64,000 bases of DNA from Deinococcus aetherius. GTDB taxonomy: Bacteria > Deinococcota > Deinococci > Deinococcales > Deinococcaceae. The stretch covers positions 231,001-295,000 of the forward strand of contig NZ_AP026562.1 of NCBI RefSeq assembly GCF_025997855.1, written 5' to 3'. The notes beneath the pieces are model-generated. The model searched no databases. It worked only from the letters and a program-made list of their open reading frames with translations, and was not told the DNA's origin. Each line of letters begins with the position of its first letter. The stretch's first letter is position 1. A program made the position numbers and the translations under genes. Positions 28,906-37,637 of the stretch are shown here, piece after piece.

Positions 28906-29640
28906 ATGAACGCGACACTGCTCAGCGCCCTGCTTCTCCTGGCCGCCGCCACACCCGCCCTGCCGAAGGTGACCTTCGACGCCCGGCCCCTCGGTGTAAC
29001 GGCGACCGTCCGCACCGTGGGGGCACAGAAGCGCGAGGACACCCCCGACTTCTTCCCGCCCCGGCACGTGCGGGTCGCCCTCGGTCCGCAGGGGGACGAG
29101 GTGCGCGAACTCAACGTCTACCCGGTCGCGGGCCTGATCGCCCAGTACCCCGGCATGAGGGACGGGGTGCGCACCGAGATCGGCAGCCTGCGGGCCCTGC
29201 TCAGGGAGCGCCCCGTGCCCGCCGAGATTCGGGGGGAGCTGCCCTTCCTGCCTCTTCCCTTTGCCGGGCAGGTGCTCAGCGCCGCCGTCAAATACCTCGA
29301 CTTCCCCGGCGGGCGCGGCGTGCGGTACCTCGTCGGTTTCAGCCAGGACGTGTCACCCCTGTCGCGCGAGCAGGTCTTCTACACCTTCCAGGGAATCACG
29401 AACGACGGGCGGCACTACGTCTCGCTCCAGTACCCGGTGCCGCTGAAGGAACTGCCCCAGGACGCCTTTTCGGGCCCGAACCGTCCGGTCATGGACGCCC
29501 TCAACTCGGGGGACCAGGCGCGGGCGAGTGCGGCCTGGAAAGCCTACCTGGCGCGTACCAAGGGGCAACTCAACGCCCTGGCGAACGACCCACGGCTGAC
29601 GAAGATCGACACCTTCGTGGGGTCGTTGCGGATACGCTAA
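28906..29640 (+). CDS. Secreted protein of unknown function
   Basis: A 244-residue protein with a signal peptide (about 1-20, MNATLLSALLLLAAATPALP). The mature part alternates predicted strands (VRYLVGFSQDV; HYVSLQYPVPL) with helices and ends in a helical stretch (RASAAWKAYLARTKGQLNAL). There are no Cys residues. It resembles periplasmic proteins that many Deinococcus encode as orphans, but I do not recognise a family. TACCCT at 28894 could be a -10 very close to the start, implying a near-leaderless message. It is convergent with the DUF1517 gene. Confidence 0.75.
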   Translation: MNATLLSALLLLAAATPALPKVTFDARPLGVTATVRTVGAQKREDTPDFFPPRHVRVALGPQGDEVRELNVYPVAGLIAQYPGMRDGVRTEIGSLRALLRERPVPAEIRGELPFLPLPFAGQVLSAAVKYLDFPGGRGVRYLVGFSQDVSPLSREQVFYTFQGITNDGRHYVSLQYPVPLKELPQDAFSGPNRPVMDALNSGDQARASAAWKAYLARTKGQLNALANDPRLTKIDTFVGSLRIR

Positions 29641-29690
29641 AGCCGAACTCGGAGGACACGGGGGCCAAGACCCCGACAATCCCAGCACTT

Positions 29691-29721
29691 GCGGCGCCCA
29701 CACTGTTCTCGTGGGCGCCGC
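29691..29721. terminator. Bidirectional hairpin between convergent genes
   Basis: A perfect 11-bp stem GCGGCGCCCAC (29691-29701) and GTGGGCGCCGC (29711-29721) with a 9-nt loop. It sits 50 nt past the stop of the plus-strand gene and about 190 nt past the stop of the minus-strand one, so it fits a shared terminator. Confidence 0.6.
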
Positions 29722-29906
29722 GATGCTCGGTGGCCCGGACGCACCCCTTGCCTCCTGCCCGACTTTCCACGTCGCCTCCCGCCGGAAAGCCCAGGGGCAC
29801 GCCAGAACGGGGTGCCCCCGGGCGGTAGTCCTGCAAGGTGTGGCTCGGCCCGGAGGCGGCGAAGGCAACTTGTGGGGACTCCGGTGTTCGTGCCCGTCGC
29901 TGCCCG

Positions 29907-30833
29907 TTACAGCGGGGCGAGGACCGGGTAGCGGCGGATCGCCTGCTCCTCGCTCAGGAACTCGCCCTCGCCGTCCGGGCTCCACACGGCCTCCAGACGC
30001 AGGAGTTGCCCACTTCCCACGCCGGAAAGGGCCAGCAGCGCCGACTCCACGTCGCGCACCGTCTCGCCCGTCTCCGGGGCGAACTCCAGCCCGGCCGTCG
30101 AGACCGCCAGCGTGACGGCGAGGTACAGGCCGCCCGTCCGGCCCCCGGCCGACGTGTCGTGCTCGTACCCGCCCGCCGCGTCGCCGTCCTGGTACTGGCT
30201 GGTGGTCTGCGTCTCGAAGGTGGCGCGGGCCGCCGTGGCCCACTGCCCGACGAGCGAATTGGCCTCGTCCTCGCCCGCCGCGCCGTGTCGCTCGACCGTG
30301 CCGTAGGCCCAGTCCTCCTTGTGGCGCAGCAGCAGCAGTGCACTCTCCCGCAGCAGGATCGCCAGCGCACCGGGAGCATCCGGGTCGTGGCGGCGGGCGA
30401 GGCGCTGGAGGTGCCGCTTCACCTCCTCGCCGTTCTCGAACAGCACCTGGACACGCACCGCCTGGGCGCCCCGGCCACGACCGGCCCACTCCTCATACAG
30501 CGCGGAGAGGAGCAAGAAGGCCAGCAGCGCCCCCACCACGACGAGGATGGCCGTGAAGCTCCAGGATGAACCGGGAGAAGGCGTGCTCGTCGTCGGAACA
30601 GATGTGGACGAGGTCGTCACGACGGAAGGGCTGTACGTGGGGGAGGGCACAGGAGCGGGGCGGCTCTGTGGGGTCGCGTGGGAGGAAGTGCTGGAGTGGG
30701 AGGTCGTGCCCCCAAAGCCTCCCCCGGTCACCCCCAGGGCGCCGCCGAGCAGCAGCGCCGACAGCAGCGGCAGCAGGCGAAGGGGGCGGAGGAGGACGTG
30801 CGCCGGGCGGCGTGTGGATGGAATCCTGTTCAT
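29907..30833 (-). CDS. DUF1517-like membrane protein
   Basis: A 308-residue protein from an ATG at 30833 (AGAGGTG upstream). It has an N-terminal membrane or signal segment, then a Gly/Ser/Thr-rich low-complexity stretch (GGGFGGTTSHSSTSSHATPQ region). A second membrane helix (FTAILVVVGALLAFLLLSAL, about 93-112) precedes a cytoplasmic alpha/beta domain (VRVQVLFENGEEVKRHLQRL; ALAILLRESALLLLRHKEDW; GLYLAVTLAVST). This order matches DUF1517 proteins of cyanobacteria and Deinococcus. Their function is unknown. Confidence 0.7.
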   Translation of the reverse strand: MNRIPSTRRPAHVLLRPLRLLPLLSALLLGGALGVTGGGFGGTTSHSSTSSHATPQSRPAPVPSPTYSPSVVTTSSTSVPTTSTPSPGSSWSFTAILVVVGALLAFLLLSALYEEWAGRGRGAQAVRVQVLFENGEEVKRHLQRLARRHDPDAPGALAILLRESALLLLRHKEDWAYGTVERHGAAGEDEANSLVGQWATAARATFETQTTSQYQDGDAAGGYEHDTSAGGRTGGLYLAVTLAVSTAGLEFAPETGETVRDVESALLALSGVGSGQLLRLEAVWSPDGEGEFLSEEQAIRRYPVLAPL

Positions 30834-30883
30834 GGCTGTCACCTCTGCCGCCCGTGTGGAACGCGGCGGTCGGGTTCCCCGAA

Positions 30884-31621
30884 TCAGTCCCCGCTCTTCG
30901 GCAGGCGGACTTCGAGGTACATGTTCGGCTGGTTGATGTTGTAGTCGCGCACGAAGCCGCCCGTGAAGCTGGAACCCCACTCGAAGTTGTTCGGGCTGGT
31001 GCGGCGGCGGATCTCCAGCGGCTTGCCGTTCAGCGTGGCCGTCACCTTGTACGTCCCCCACATGATGTTGGGAATGACCGGGCCGCCGCCGCTGGGCAGC
31101 AGCTTGAAGGTGCGCGCCTTGCCCACCGAGCCGTCCGCGAGCTTCCCAACCGGCGTGAGGGTCACCTGCACCTGGTTGGTGTCCACGTCGTACTCGCCGA
31201 TGCCGCGCTCCACATAGACGCACGCCAGATTGCCGTAGGGGTCCTCGGAGGTCACCGGCTTGGGCTTGAAGACGAAATCGCGCACGCCGCCCGCCACGCC
31301 GGGGACGGCATCCGGGTTGTTGGGCACCAGTTCGACTTTCACCGTGGAGTCGCCGTACTTCAGCTTCATCTTCGCGTAGACCTGGAAGGTGAAGGGGAGC
31401 TTGCGGACATCCACCCTGTACCGGCCCTGAGCGTCGGTGTACGTGATGAGGCTGCTGTCGTAGGAGAGCGTGTTGTCCACGTCCACCTCGACACCGGGAA
31501 TGGGCTTGCCCTGCTCGTTGACGACGGTCCCCGTGATGAAGCCCTCCCGTGCGGGGGTGGCGCTGGCGGCGGAGGCGAGCAGGGCGGTCGTCAGCAGGGC
31601 GGCGAGGGCAGTCTTGTTCAT
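30884..31621 (-). CDS. Secreted carboxypeptidase-regulatory-like (CarboxypepD_reg) protein
   Basis: A 245-residue protein with a signal peptide (1-21). Residues 28-70 form a carboxypeptidase-regulatory-like beta-sandwich (FITGTVVNEQGKPIPGVEVD; TDAQGRYRVDV), a surface-protein module often involved in binding. The remaining 170 residues are beta-rich and unassigned. AAGGAG lies 7 nt from the ATG. Its leader closely resembles that of the gene at 32991, suggesting duplicated control. Confidence 0.75.
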   Translation of the reverse strand: MNKTALAALLTTALLASAASATPAREGFITGTVVNEQGKPIPGVEVDVDNTLSYDSSLITYTDAQGRYRVDVRKLPFTFQVYAKMKLKYGDSTVKVELVPNNPDAVPGVAGGVRDFVFKPKPVTSEDPYGNLACVYVERGIGEYDVDTNQVQVTLTPVGKLADGSVGKARTFKLLPSGGGPVIPNIMWGTYKVTATLNGKPLEIRRRTSPNNFEWGSSFTGGFVRDYNINQPNMYLEVRLPKSGD

Positions 31622-31667
31622 GGTCGTTCTCCTTGGGCAACCGCTCCGGATTGCTTCTTCTGTAGGG

Positions 31668-31694
31668 CGAGGGTAGGAGGAGGAGGATGGCTGG
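31668..31694 (-). promoter_or_regulatory. Leader motif repeated at 33038 (copy 1)
   Basis: Read on the minus strand: CCAGCCATCC, nine pyrimidine-rich bases, then TACCCTCG, about 47 nt upstream of the ATG. TACCCT could be a -10. The same arrangement at the same distance precedes the gene at 32991, although their coding sequences are unrelated. Confidence 0.45.
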
Positions 31695-31713
31695 CGAATG
31701 GCAGGACGCGCTC

Positions 31714-32991
31714 TTAACGCCCCGACACCAGGGGCAGGCGGGCGACGAAGGCGTCCACGTCCTTCACGGCGGGCTTGCCACCCATCGGGCCGAACGAGAC
31801 GCCGGCCACGAAGAGGGCGTCGCTCGTCGGCAGGACCTGAGAGCCGTAGTCCGACTGCGCGGTGCCGAACAGGCGCGTCCAGAGGCGCTCACCACCCGCC
31901 GAGTACCGGCTCACGAACACGTCGTACTCGCCCTGCCCCTTCTGGTCGAAGAGCCCGCCGTCGGCCTCGCCCGTCACGAGAATGTCCCCGTTCTCGGTGA
32001 TCGTCACCCCGTAGGCGCCGTCTGTCCCGGTCCCGCCGAACTGCCGAATCCACTTCGTCTCGCCCTTTCCGTCCACGCGGATCATAAAAGCGTCGTCATT
32101 GGTGCCGTACTGACCCGGCCCTGCCGACTTCTGCCCGGGCAGCACCGTAGTCGTGCCGCCGACGAGGACGACGGCGTCGCCGCGCACCGCGAGGCCGTGG
32201 ACGTACGACTGCCCCCCAGTGGCGTACGTCTTCGCCCACAGGGGGCGGCCCGCCGCGTCGAACTGCGCGAGGAACCCGTCGAGGTTGGCAATATCGTTCG
32301 TGCCGACGCTCCCGGCGGCGTACACGTGCCCACTCGCATCCACGGCGATGCCCCCGGCCACGTCGTCGAATTCGTTGCCGAGCTGGTGCATCCAGGTCAG
32401 CTCGCCGCTCTCCGACAACCGGGCGACGAACGTGTCCTGCCCGCCCTCGGACGTGCCGCCGGGCAGCGTTCCCTTGGTAATGCCCATGACGTACAGCGAG
32501 CCGCCTGGCCCAAGCGTCACGGCCCGTGCCGAGTCGTCCGCAGCTGAGCCGAACTGCTTCACCCACACGACCTTGCCCTCAGGCGTCAACCTGGCGACGA
32601 AGGCGTCCTGTCTTCCAAGCTGGCCGCCGGGTTGCAACTCGCCGCCCGTCCCACCCGCGATGTAGATGTTGCCTGCCGTGTCGGTCGTCATGCCGAAGAT
32701 GTCGTCCTTTTCCAGGGTCGAGATCGGCGTGGTCCACAGCACCTTTCCGGCTGGAGAGAGCTTGCGGACGAAGCCTTCACGGTTGCCGAGGGTCTCCAGG
32801 AGGTCGCCCCCCGTCGAGCCCGCGACGATCAGGTTCCCCTCCGGGTCCCGGGCGAGCCCCGAGGTGGCGTCGGACGTGGCCGAGCCGATGGGGCTGACCC
32901 AGGACGGCCCCCAGGCGCCCTGCGCGGCGAGGGCGGCGGGGGTCGCGGCGAGCAGCATCAGGGGGAGGGCGGCAGGGCTGATTCTTTTCAT
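31714..32991 (-). CDS. Secreted SBBP-type beta-propeller protein
   Basis: A 425-residue protein with a signal peptide (about 1-22). The mature part is built of about seven repeats of the SBBP type, each with a (D/N)-x-x-G-N-I/L-x-V/I-A/T-G strand followed by F-V-A-R-L-(S/T)-x-x-G-(K/E)-x-x-W. Examples are DPEGNLIVAGSTGG, DTAGNIYIAGGTGG and ENGDILVTGEADGG, with DAFVARLTPEGKVVWVKQFG. This predicts a seven-bladed extracytoplasmic propeller. Of two in-frame ATGs, 32991 has the better spaced AAGGAG. Ligand unknown. Confidence 0.85.
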   Translation of the reverse strand: MKRISPAALPLMLLAATPAALAAQGAWGPSWVSPIGSATSDATSGLARDPEGNLIVAGSTGGDLLETLGNREGFVRKLSPAGKVLWTTPISTLEKDDIFGMTTDTAGNIYIAGGTGGELQPGGQLGRQDAFVARLTPEGKVVWVKQFGSAADDSARAVTLGPGGSLYVMGITKGTLPGGTSEGGQDTFVARLSESGELTWMHQLGNEFDDVAGGIAVDASGHVYAAGSVGTNDIANLDGFLAQFDAAGRPLWAKTYATGGQSYVHGLAVRGDAVVLVGGTTTVLPGQKSAGPGQYGTNDDAFMIRVDGKGETKWIRQFGGTGTDGAYGVTITENGDILVTGEADGGLFDQKGQGEYDVFVSRYSAGGERLWTRLFGTAQSDYGSQVLPTSDALFVAGVSFGPMGGKPAVKDVDAFVARLPLVSGR

Positions 32992-33037
32992 GGTCATTCT
33001 CCTTGGGCAAGTGCTCCGGGTCGCCCCGTTCTGGAGC

Positions 33038-33064
33038 CGAGGGTAGGGGGCGGAGGATGGCTGG
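33038..33064 (-). promoter_or_regulatory. Leader motif repeated at 31668 (copy 2)
   Basis: The second copy of CCAGCCATCC-N9-TACCCTCG, again about 47 nt upstream of the start codon (32991) and followed by the shared GCCCAAGGAGAAYGACCATG start region. Position and spacing match the copy at 31668. Confidence 0.45.
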
Positions 33065-33385
33065 CCGATGATGGGGCGCTTCGAGCACCCCGCCGCTTCA
33101 CCACTTGGCCGGGCGGCCTCGGACCACCCACGCTTCCCGTCCTGCGGCGGGCAGGGGCGCCTGGACACCTCGAATCTGCTGCGCCCCGGCGAACACGGTG
33201 GTCGGGCGCGACCGTGGGACAATGGAAGACGTGGTCAACCGTCGCCGCTCGCCATACCCCTACCGCCAACGCTCGCGCCGCCGCCCGGCCAACGCCAGCG
33301 GCCGGAAAGGCGAGGTGGCCCGAAGCGCGGGTTGGACCTTGACCGGCAGGAGCGGAACTCCCAGATCACTTGTGAGAGGTGCACC

Positions 33386-33886
33386 ATGAACAATCCACTC
33401 GACGCCCCCCATGCCGAACTGCTGGACACCATCGCCGCCTGGCAGCGGGGGGAGACGACGCGGGACGCCGTCGTCACACCGCTGACCCTCCTGGGGGGCG
33501 AGCAGGGCGAGGTCGTTCAACAACTCGTCGAAGAGCTTCTCCGGCACGCCTCCCCGAGGCTTACGGGCGAGGCCGGGGGCCAGGGGACGGACCAGTGGCG
33601 GGCGGAACTCATGGCCTGCCGGGCGAAGACCTGGGGCTCCCCCACGAGCGCCGGGCTGCTCGTGGGCCCCACGGTGCTGATCCTGACCGACGGTCGCCGA
33701 GGGGTGGTGCTGGACGACTCCGGCACCCAGCTCCTGAAGAGCAGCGTCAGCGCCTCTCTGCTGCTGCTGTGCCAGACCATCGTGCTGGCCGACAACGCTG
33801 TGGACGCGCAGGAGGTGGGCCGGTTGCGACAGCAACGGATTGAGTCCACCTCCACGTCGTTGTCCGAGATCAAGCCCGTGCAGTAG
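33386..33886 (+). CDS. Cytoplasmic protein of unknown function
   Basis: A 166-residue protein from an ATG with GAGAGGTG upstream. No signal peptide or membrane segments. An N-terminal helical region (AELLDTIAAWQRGE; EVVQQLVEELLRH) is followed by a strand-rich part (SAGLLVGPTVLILTDGRRGV) and a terminal helix. I do not recognise a family. The much longer frame open upstream lacks a ribosome site and is Arg/Pro-rich. Confidence 0.55.
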   Translation: MNNPLDAPHAELLDTIAAWQRGETTRDAVVTPLTLLGGEQGEVVQQLVEELLRHASPRLTGEAGGQGTDQWRAELMACRAKTWGSPTSAGLLVGPTVLILTDGRRGVVLDDSGTQLLKSSVSASLLLLCQTIVLADNAVDAQEVGRLRQQRIESTSTSLSEIKPVQ

Positions 33887-33944
33887 GGAACAGGCGTTCA
33901 GCGTCCCCTCAACACACCCCGTCTCCTGGCCCGTACGCTCAGCC

Positions 33945-34298
33945 ATGCTCAGGCTGTGGGGTCGGAGGGGGCACGCCCTCGTGGATTACGTGACGGCGCC
34001 CGCCCTGTACCTGGCGGCTCGGCGGGCCGGGTTACAGGGCCCGCCGCTCCGGTGGGCGAATGTGTTCGTGGCGCTGATCCTGCTCGCCGTGACGACGACG
34101 CGGACGCCCCTGGGGGTGGTGCGCGTGGTGCCCTTCCAGTGGCACGGGCGGGCGGAACTCGCCAGCGTCGCCGTGCAGTTCGCGCTGCCGTGGCTCGCGG
34201 GCTTCGCGCGGGAGAGGCGGGCGCGCTCCTTCTTCCTGGCTTTCGCCACGTACAACTTCCTGGTGTGGTGGGCGACGGACTGGGAGGCCGAGGGGTGA
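33945..34298 (+). CDS. Small membrane protein of unknown function
   Basis: A 117-residue protein with three to four hydrophobic segments (VDYVTAPALYLAARRAG; WANVFVALILLAVTTTRTP; LASVAVQFALPWLAGFA; FFLAFATYNFLVWWATDWE). The H-A-L-V-D-Y start and the W-A-N-V turn recall small SPW-like integral membrane proteins, but the match is not strong. It sits between the preceding cytoplasmic protein and the AT-rich promoter of the second LacI gene. Confidence 0.6.
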   Translation: MLRLWGRRGHALVDYVTAPALYLAARRAGLQGPPLRWANVFVALILLAVTTTRTPLGVVRVVPFQWHGRAELASVAVQFALPWLAGFARERRARSFFLAFATYNFLVWWATDWEAEG

Positions 34299-34316
34299 GG
34301 CGGGGGCGGGGCGCGG

Positions 34317-34365
34317 TTCAATTTTTGAATGAAATTTGAATAGAAAGTGCGCGGGGGCCTAAGCT
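34317..34365 (+). promoter_or_regulatory. AT-rich promoter with palindromic operator of second LacI gene
   Basis: -35 TTGAAT (34336-34341), 18 nt, -10 TAAGCT (34360-34365), ending only 9 nt before the ATG at 34375. Upstream lies a palindrome TTCAA-TTT-TTGAA (34317-34329). TTGAAT is repeated 11 bp apart (34325 and 34336), one helical turn. In an otherwise very GC-rich window this block stands out and suits autoregulation by the LacI protein. Confidence 0.6.
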
Positions 34366-34374
34366 GCCCTCACC

Positions 34375-35415
34375 ATGCCCGTGACTCAACAGGACGTGGC
34401 CGAGGCGGCCCGCGTCTCGGTGTCCACCGTCTGCCTCGTGCTGCGCGACGACCCGCGCATCAGCGAGCGGACGCGGCGGCGGGTGTTGCAGGCGGCGCAG
34501 GAGGTGGGATACGTGGCGCGCACGGCCGTGCACGTGCCGGGAGCCACACATCACCTGGGGGTCTTGATCGCGGAAAGCAGCGCCCACCCCAGCGCCGACC
34601 ACTTCTTCGGGGAGGTGCTGCGCGGCGTCACCGAGGAGGCCGAGCAGGGCGGCCACACCGTCAGCGTCGCCGCCTTCGACGGGCTGGACCTGCCGCGTCT
34701 GGTCCGGGAGGGCCGCGCGCACGGGCTGATCCTGGGCGGCAACCCCATCGCCGAGGGTGTGCTGGAGCGGGTGCGCGCCCTGACGGTACCGAGTGTCTTC
34801 ATCGGGCGCTACCCCGGCCACCTCGCGCTGAATGCCGTGCTCACCGACAACCCGGGAGGCGGGCAACTCGCCACCGAGCATCTGCTGGGGCTCGGGCGGC
34901 GGCGGGTGGGGTTCATCAGCGGCGACCCCGCCGAGTCGTTCATGAACGACGACCGCCTCGTGGGATACCGCCGCGCGTTGCAGTGGGCGGGAGCGCAGGC
35001 CGGACCCACGTGGTTCGCGCGCGGCACGGCGATGGGAGGAGTGGGGGGCGGAGCGCGGGCCGTTTACGAATTGCTGGACAGCGGTGAGGACTTCGACGCC
35101 CTCCTCGTTGCCGAGGACCACATGGCCCTGGGGGCGCTGCGGGCCCTGCGTGAACGCGGCGTGCGCGTGCCGGACGACGTGGCGGTCGTGGGCTACAGCG
35201 ACATCCACCTCGCGGGCCTGAGCGACCCACCTCTCACCACGGTCCACGTCCCCCGCCGCCGCCTCGGCCGCGCCGCCGCCCGCCTCCTGGGCGACCTGCT
35301 GGCCGGGCGGGTGGAGCCGCCGCTGCACGTTACCGTTCCTCCGAAGCTCGTCGTGCGCACCTCGTGCGGGGCCGCGCCGCAACCTGCCCACCTCTCACGG
35401 CCGCCTCCCGGCTGA
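34375..35415 (+). CDS. LacI-family regulator of the second sugar importer
   Basis: A 346-residue LacI/GalR protein. Helix-turn-helix TQQDVAEAARVSVSTVCLVL (residues 4-23), then a sensor core (LGVLIAESS; GLILGGNP; VAVVGYSDIHLAGL). The hinge region is atypical for LacI proteins (YVARTAVHVPGATHHLG), lacking a clear hinge helix. It lies directly upstream of a binding protein, two permeases and an FAD oxidoreductase, and probably controls them. The ligand is unknown. Confidence 0.88.
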   Translation: MPVTQQDVAEAARVSVSTVCLVLRDDPRISERTRRRVLQAAQEVGYVARTAVHVPGATHHLGVLIAESSAHPSADHFFGEVLRGVTEEAEQGGHTVSVAAFDGLDLPRLVREGRAHGLILGGNPIAEGVLERVRALTVPSVFIGRYPGHLALNAVLTDNPGGGQLATEHLLGLGRRRVGFISGDPAESFMNDDRLVGYRRALQWAGAQAGPTWFARGTAMGGVGGGARAVYELLDSGEDFDALLVAEDHMALGALRALRERGVRVPDDVAVVGYSDIHLAGLSDPPLTTVHVPRRRLGRAAARLLGDLLAGRVEPPLHVTVPPKLVVRTSCGAAPQPAHLSRPPPG

Positions 35416-35463
35416 CCCGGCCCGCCTTCCCCCACCCGCCTCTCTCCCCCCCGGAGGTCCACC

Positions 35464-36708
35464 ATGCGAAAGGCCCGTTCCCTGCTCATCCTCGCCGCGC
35501 TCGCGGGCGGCAGCGCCCTCGCCCAGGAGAAGGTCACCCTGCGCTTCACCACCTGGGCGGGCGGCGACGCCCTGAAACTCCTGCAAAGCCTCGCCGCCGA
35601 CTACGGCAAGCGGAACAGGAACGTCACCGTCGAGGTCGAGTCCATCCCCTTCGGCAGCTACGACCAGAAGATCACGGTGCAGATCGCGGGCGGCACCCCT
35701 CCCGACGTGGGCTGGGTGGCAGAACGGTCGGTGCCCGGTTACATCGCCTCCCGCTCGCTCGTCAACCTGCGGTCCACGGTGGCGAGCGACCCCGGCCTCG
35801 TCCTGAACGACTACGCGCCCGCCTCGCTCGCGCTGTGGACACGAGGAGATGCGCTCTACGGGCTCCCCTTCTCCTTCTCGCCCATGCTGGTGTACTACAA
35901 CCGGGACCTCTTCGAGAAGGCTGGGATTCCCACACCTGCGACGCTGCTCAAGCAGAACAAGTGGAACTACGCCGCCTTCGAGGCGAGCGCGAGTGCCATC
36001 AAGAAGGCGAGCCCGGGCGCGTACGGCGCGAGCCTCTTTCGCCTCGACCCCCAGAACTGGGCGGGCGGCATCCTGGCGGCGGTCTACTCGAACGGCGGCG
36101 ACGTGTTCGGGCAGGACGCGGCGAGCTGTGCGCTGGACACCCCCGGCAGCGTCCGTGCCTTCGAGCTGGCGCAGCGGATGATGCGGGACGGCACGGCGCC
36201 GAGGCTCGGCGAGCAGGTCACCTTTGCCAGCGGGCGGCTGGGCATGTACGCCGATCAGGTGTCGTACAGCGCGCAGCTCAAGGACGTGAACTTCAAGTGG
36301 GACGTGGCGCCGATGCCTAGCGGACCCTCCGGGCGCAAGACGCTGCTCGGGCAGGCGGGGTACGCCGTCTTCAGCGCGTCGAAGCATCAGAAGGAGGCAC
36401 AGGACTTCATCAAGTACCTGTCGAGCCGCGCCGTCATGCAGCGCACCGCGCAGTTCTTCCCGCCGCCGCGCCGTTCCCTGCTGAACTCCAGCACCTTCCT
36501 CAAGAACCCCCTGATCAGCGAGGCGAGCCTGCGCGACGCCGTCTTGAAGCAGGTGGGCAGCGCCCGCACCCTGATCGTGCCGACGAACTGGACGCAGGTG
36601 AACGACGTGGTCGTCCGCAACCTCGAACGCACCCTGAGACCGAGTGCCAACGTGGCGCAGGAACTCGGGCGGGTGTGCAACGAGGTCGACGCCGTGCTGA
36701 AGAAGTGA
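35464..36708 (+). CDS. ABC transporter sugar-binding protein
   Basis: A 414-residue family-1 extracellular solute-binding protein with a signal peptide (1-20). Typical marks are LRFTTWAGGDALKLLQSLAA, GTPPDVGWV, LPFSFSPMLVYYNRDLFEKA and the C-terminal FIKYLSSRAVMQ segment. It delivers a carbohydrate to the two downstream permeases. The 48-nt gap from the regulator holds GGAGGTCC before the ATG. Confidence 0.93.
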   Translation: MRKARSLLILAALAGGSALAQEKVTLRFTTWAGGDALKLLQSLAADYGKRNRNVTVEVESIPFGSYDQKITVQIAGGTPPDVGWVAERSVPGYIASRSLVNLRSTVASDPGLVLNDYAPASLALWTRGDALYGLPFSFSPMLVYYNRDLFEKAGIPTPATLLKQNKWNYAAFEASASAIKKASPGAYGASLFRLDPQNWAGGILAAVYSNGGDVFGQDAASCALDTPGSVRAFELAQRMMRDGTAPRLGEQVTFASGRLGMYADQVSYSAQLKDVNFKWDVAPMPSGPSGRKTLLGQAGYAVFSASKHQKEAQDFIKYLSSRAVMQRTAQFFPPPRRSLLNSSTFLKNPLISEASLRDAVLKQVGSARTLIVPTNWTQVNDVVVRNLERTLRPSANVAQELGRVCNEVDAVLKK

Positions 36709-36719
36709 GGGAGGCTCCC

Positions 36720-37637
36720 ATGATGCTCAAGGCGAGAACGGTTGCTCCGCCACGGGTCGTCAAACGCCGCCGGGGCTGGGAGTCGCCGTGGGTGGGGCTC
36801 GCGTTCGTGGCGCCCTTCATGCTGGGGCTGACCGTGCTGTTCCTGGGGCCGGTGCTCGCGGTGCCCGTGCTCTCCCTGCTGAACTGGGTCCTCCCCGACG
36901 CGCCGACGTGGGCGGGCTTTTCCAACTACGCGCGGCTCGCCCGCGACCCCGAGGTGCTGCGCTCGACGTGGATCACCGCGCTCTTCGTGGCGGGGCTGGT
37001 GCCTCTGAATATCGGCCTTGCCTTAGGGCTGGCGCTGCTGCTGAACGTAAAGGCGCGCGGCGTGGGCCTCTTCCGCACGCTGCTGTTCTCGCCTGTGGTC
37101 GTGCCGCTCGTCGCGTGGGCGCTCGTGTGGCGCTTCGTGCTGCAACCCGACTTCGGGCTGGTGAACAACCTGCTGGGCCGTCTAGGCATTTCAGGGCCGA
37201 ACTGGCTGTTCGAGTTTCCGTGGGCGCTCGTCGCGGTGATCGTCAGCATGGTGATCGAGCACGTGGGCCTGAATATGCTGATCTTCCTCGCCGCGCTTCA
37301 GGGCGTGCCGCGCGAGGTGCACGAGGCCGCCGTCATCGACGGGGCGAACCGGGGGCAGGTCTTCTGGAAGGTCACCCTGCCGATGATCTCGCCCACGGTC
37401 TTCCTCACCCTCGTCGTCACGATCATCGGGGCCCTGAAAGCCTTCGCGCCCATCTACGTCCTGACCGGGGGCAGCGACTCCGCGAGCGTGCTGATGGTGC
37501 AGATGTTCAAGAACGGGTTCAGGTATTTCGACTTCGGCTACGCCTCGGGCATCGCGTGGGTTCTCTTCGTCGTGATGCTGCTCCTGACGGTCGGGCAGTG
37601 GCAGATGCGCAAACGCTGGGTGCACTATGAGTCTTAG
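36720..37637 (+). CDS. ABC sugar importer permease, MalF type
   Basis: A 305-residue permease with six membrane segments and the EAA loop [22 protein letters not shown]. The cytoplasmic N-terminus is basic (VVKRRRGW). GGGAGG precedes the first of two adjacent ATGs. It overlaps the next permease by 11 nt. No ATPase is encoded here. Confidence 0.92.
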   Translation: MMLKARTVAPPRVVKRRRGWESPWVGLAFVAPFMLGLTVLFLGPVLAVPVLSLLNWVLPDAPTWAGFSNYARLARDPEVLRSTWITALFVAGLVPLNIGLALGLALLLNVKARGVGLFRTLLFSPVVVPLVAWALVWRFVLQPDFGLVNNLLGRLGISGPNWLFEFPWALVAVIVSMVIEHVGLNMLIFLAALQGVPREVHEAAVIDGANRGQVFWKVTLPMISPTVFLTLVVTIIGALKAFAPIYVLTGGSDSASVLMVQMFKNGFRYFDFGYASGIAWVLFVVMLLLTVGQWQMRKRWVHYES

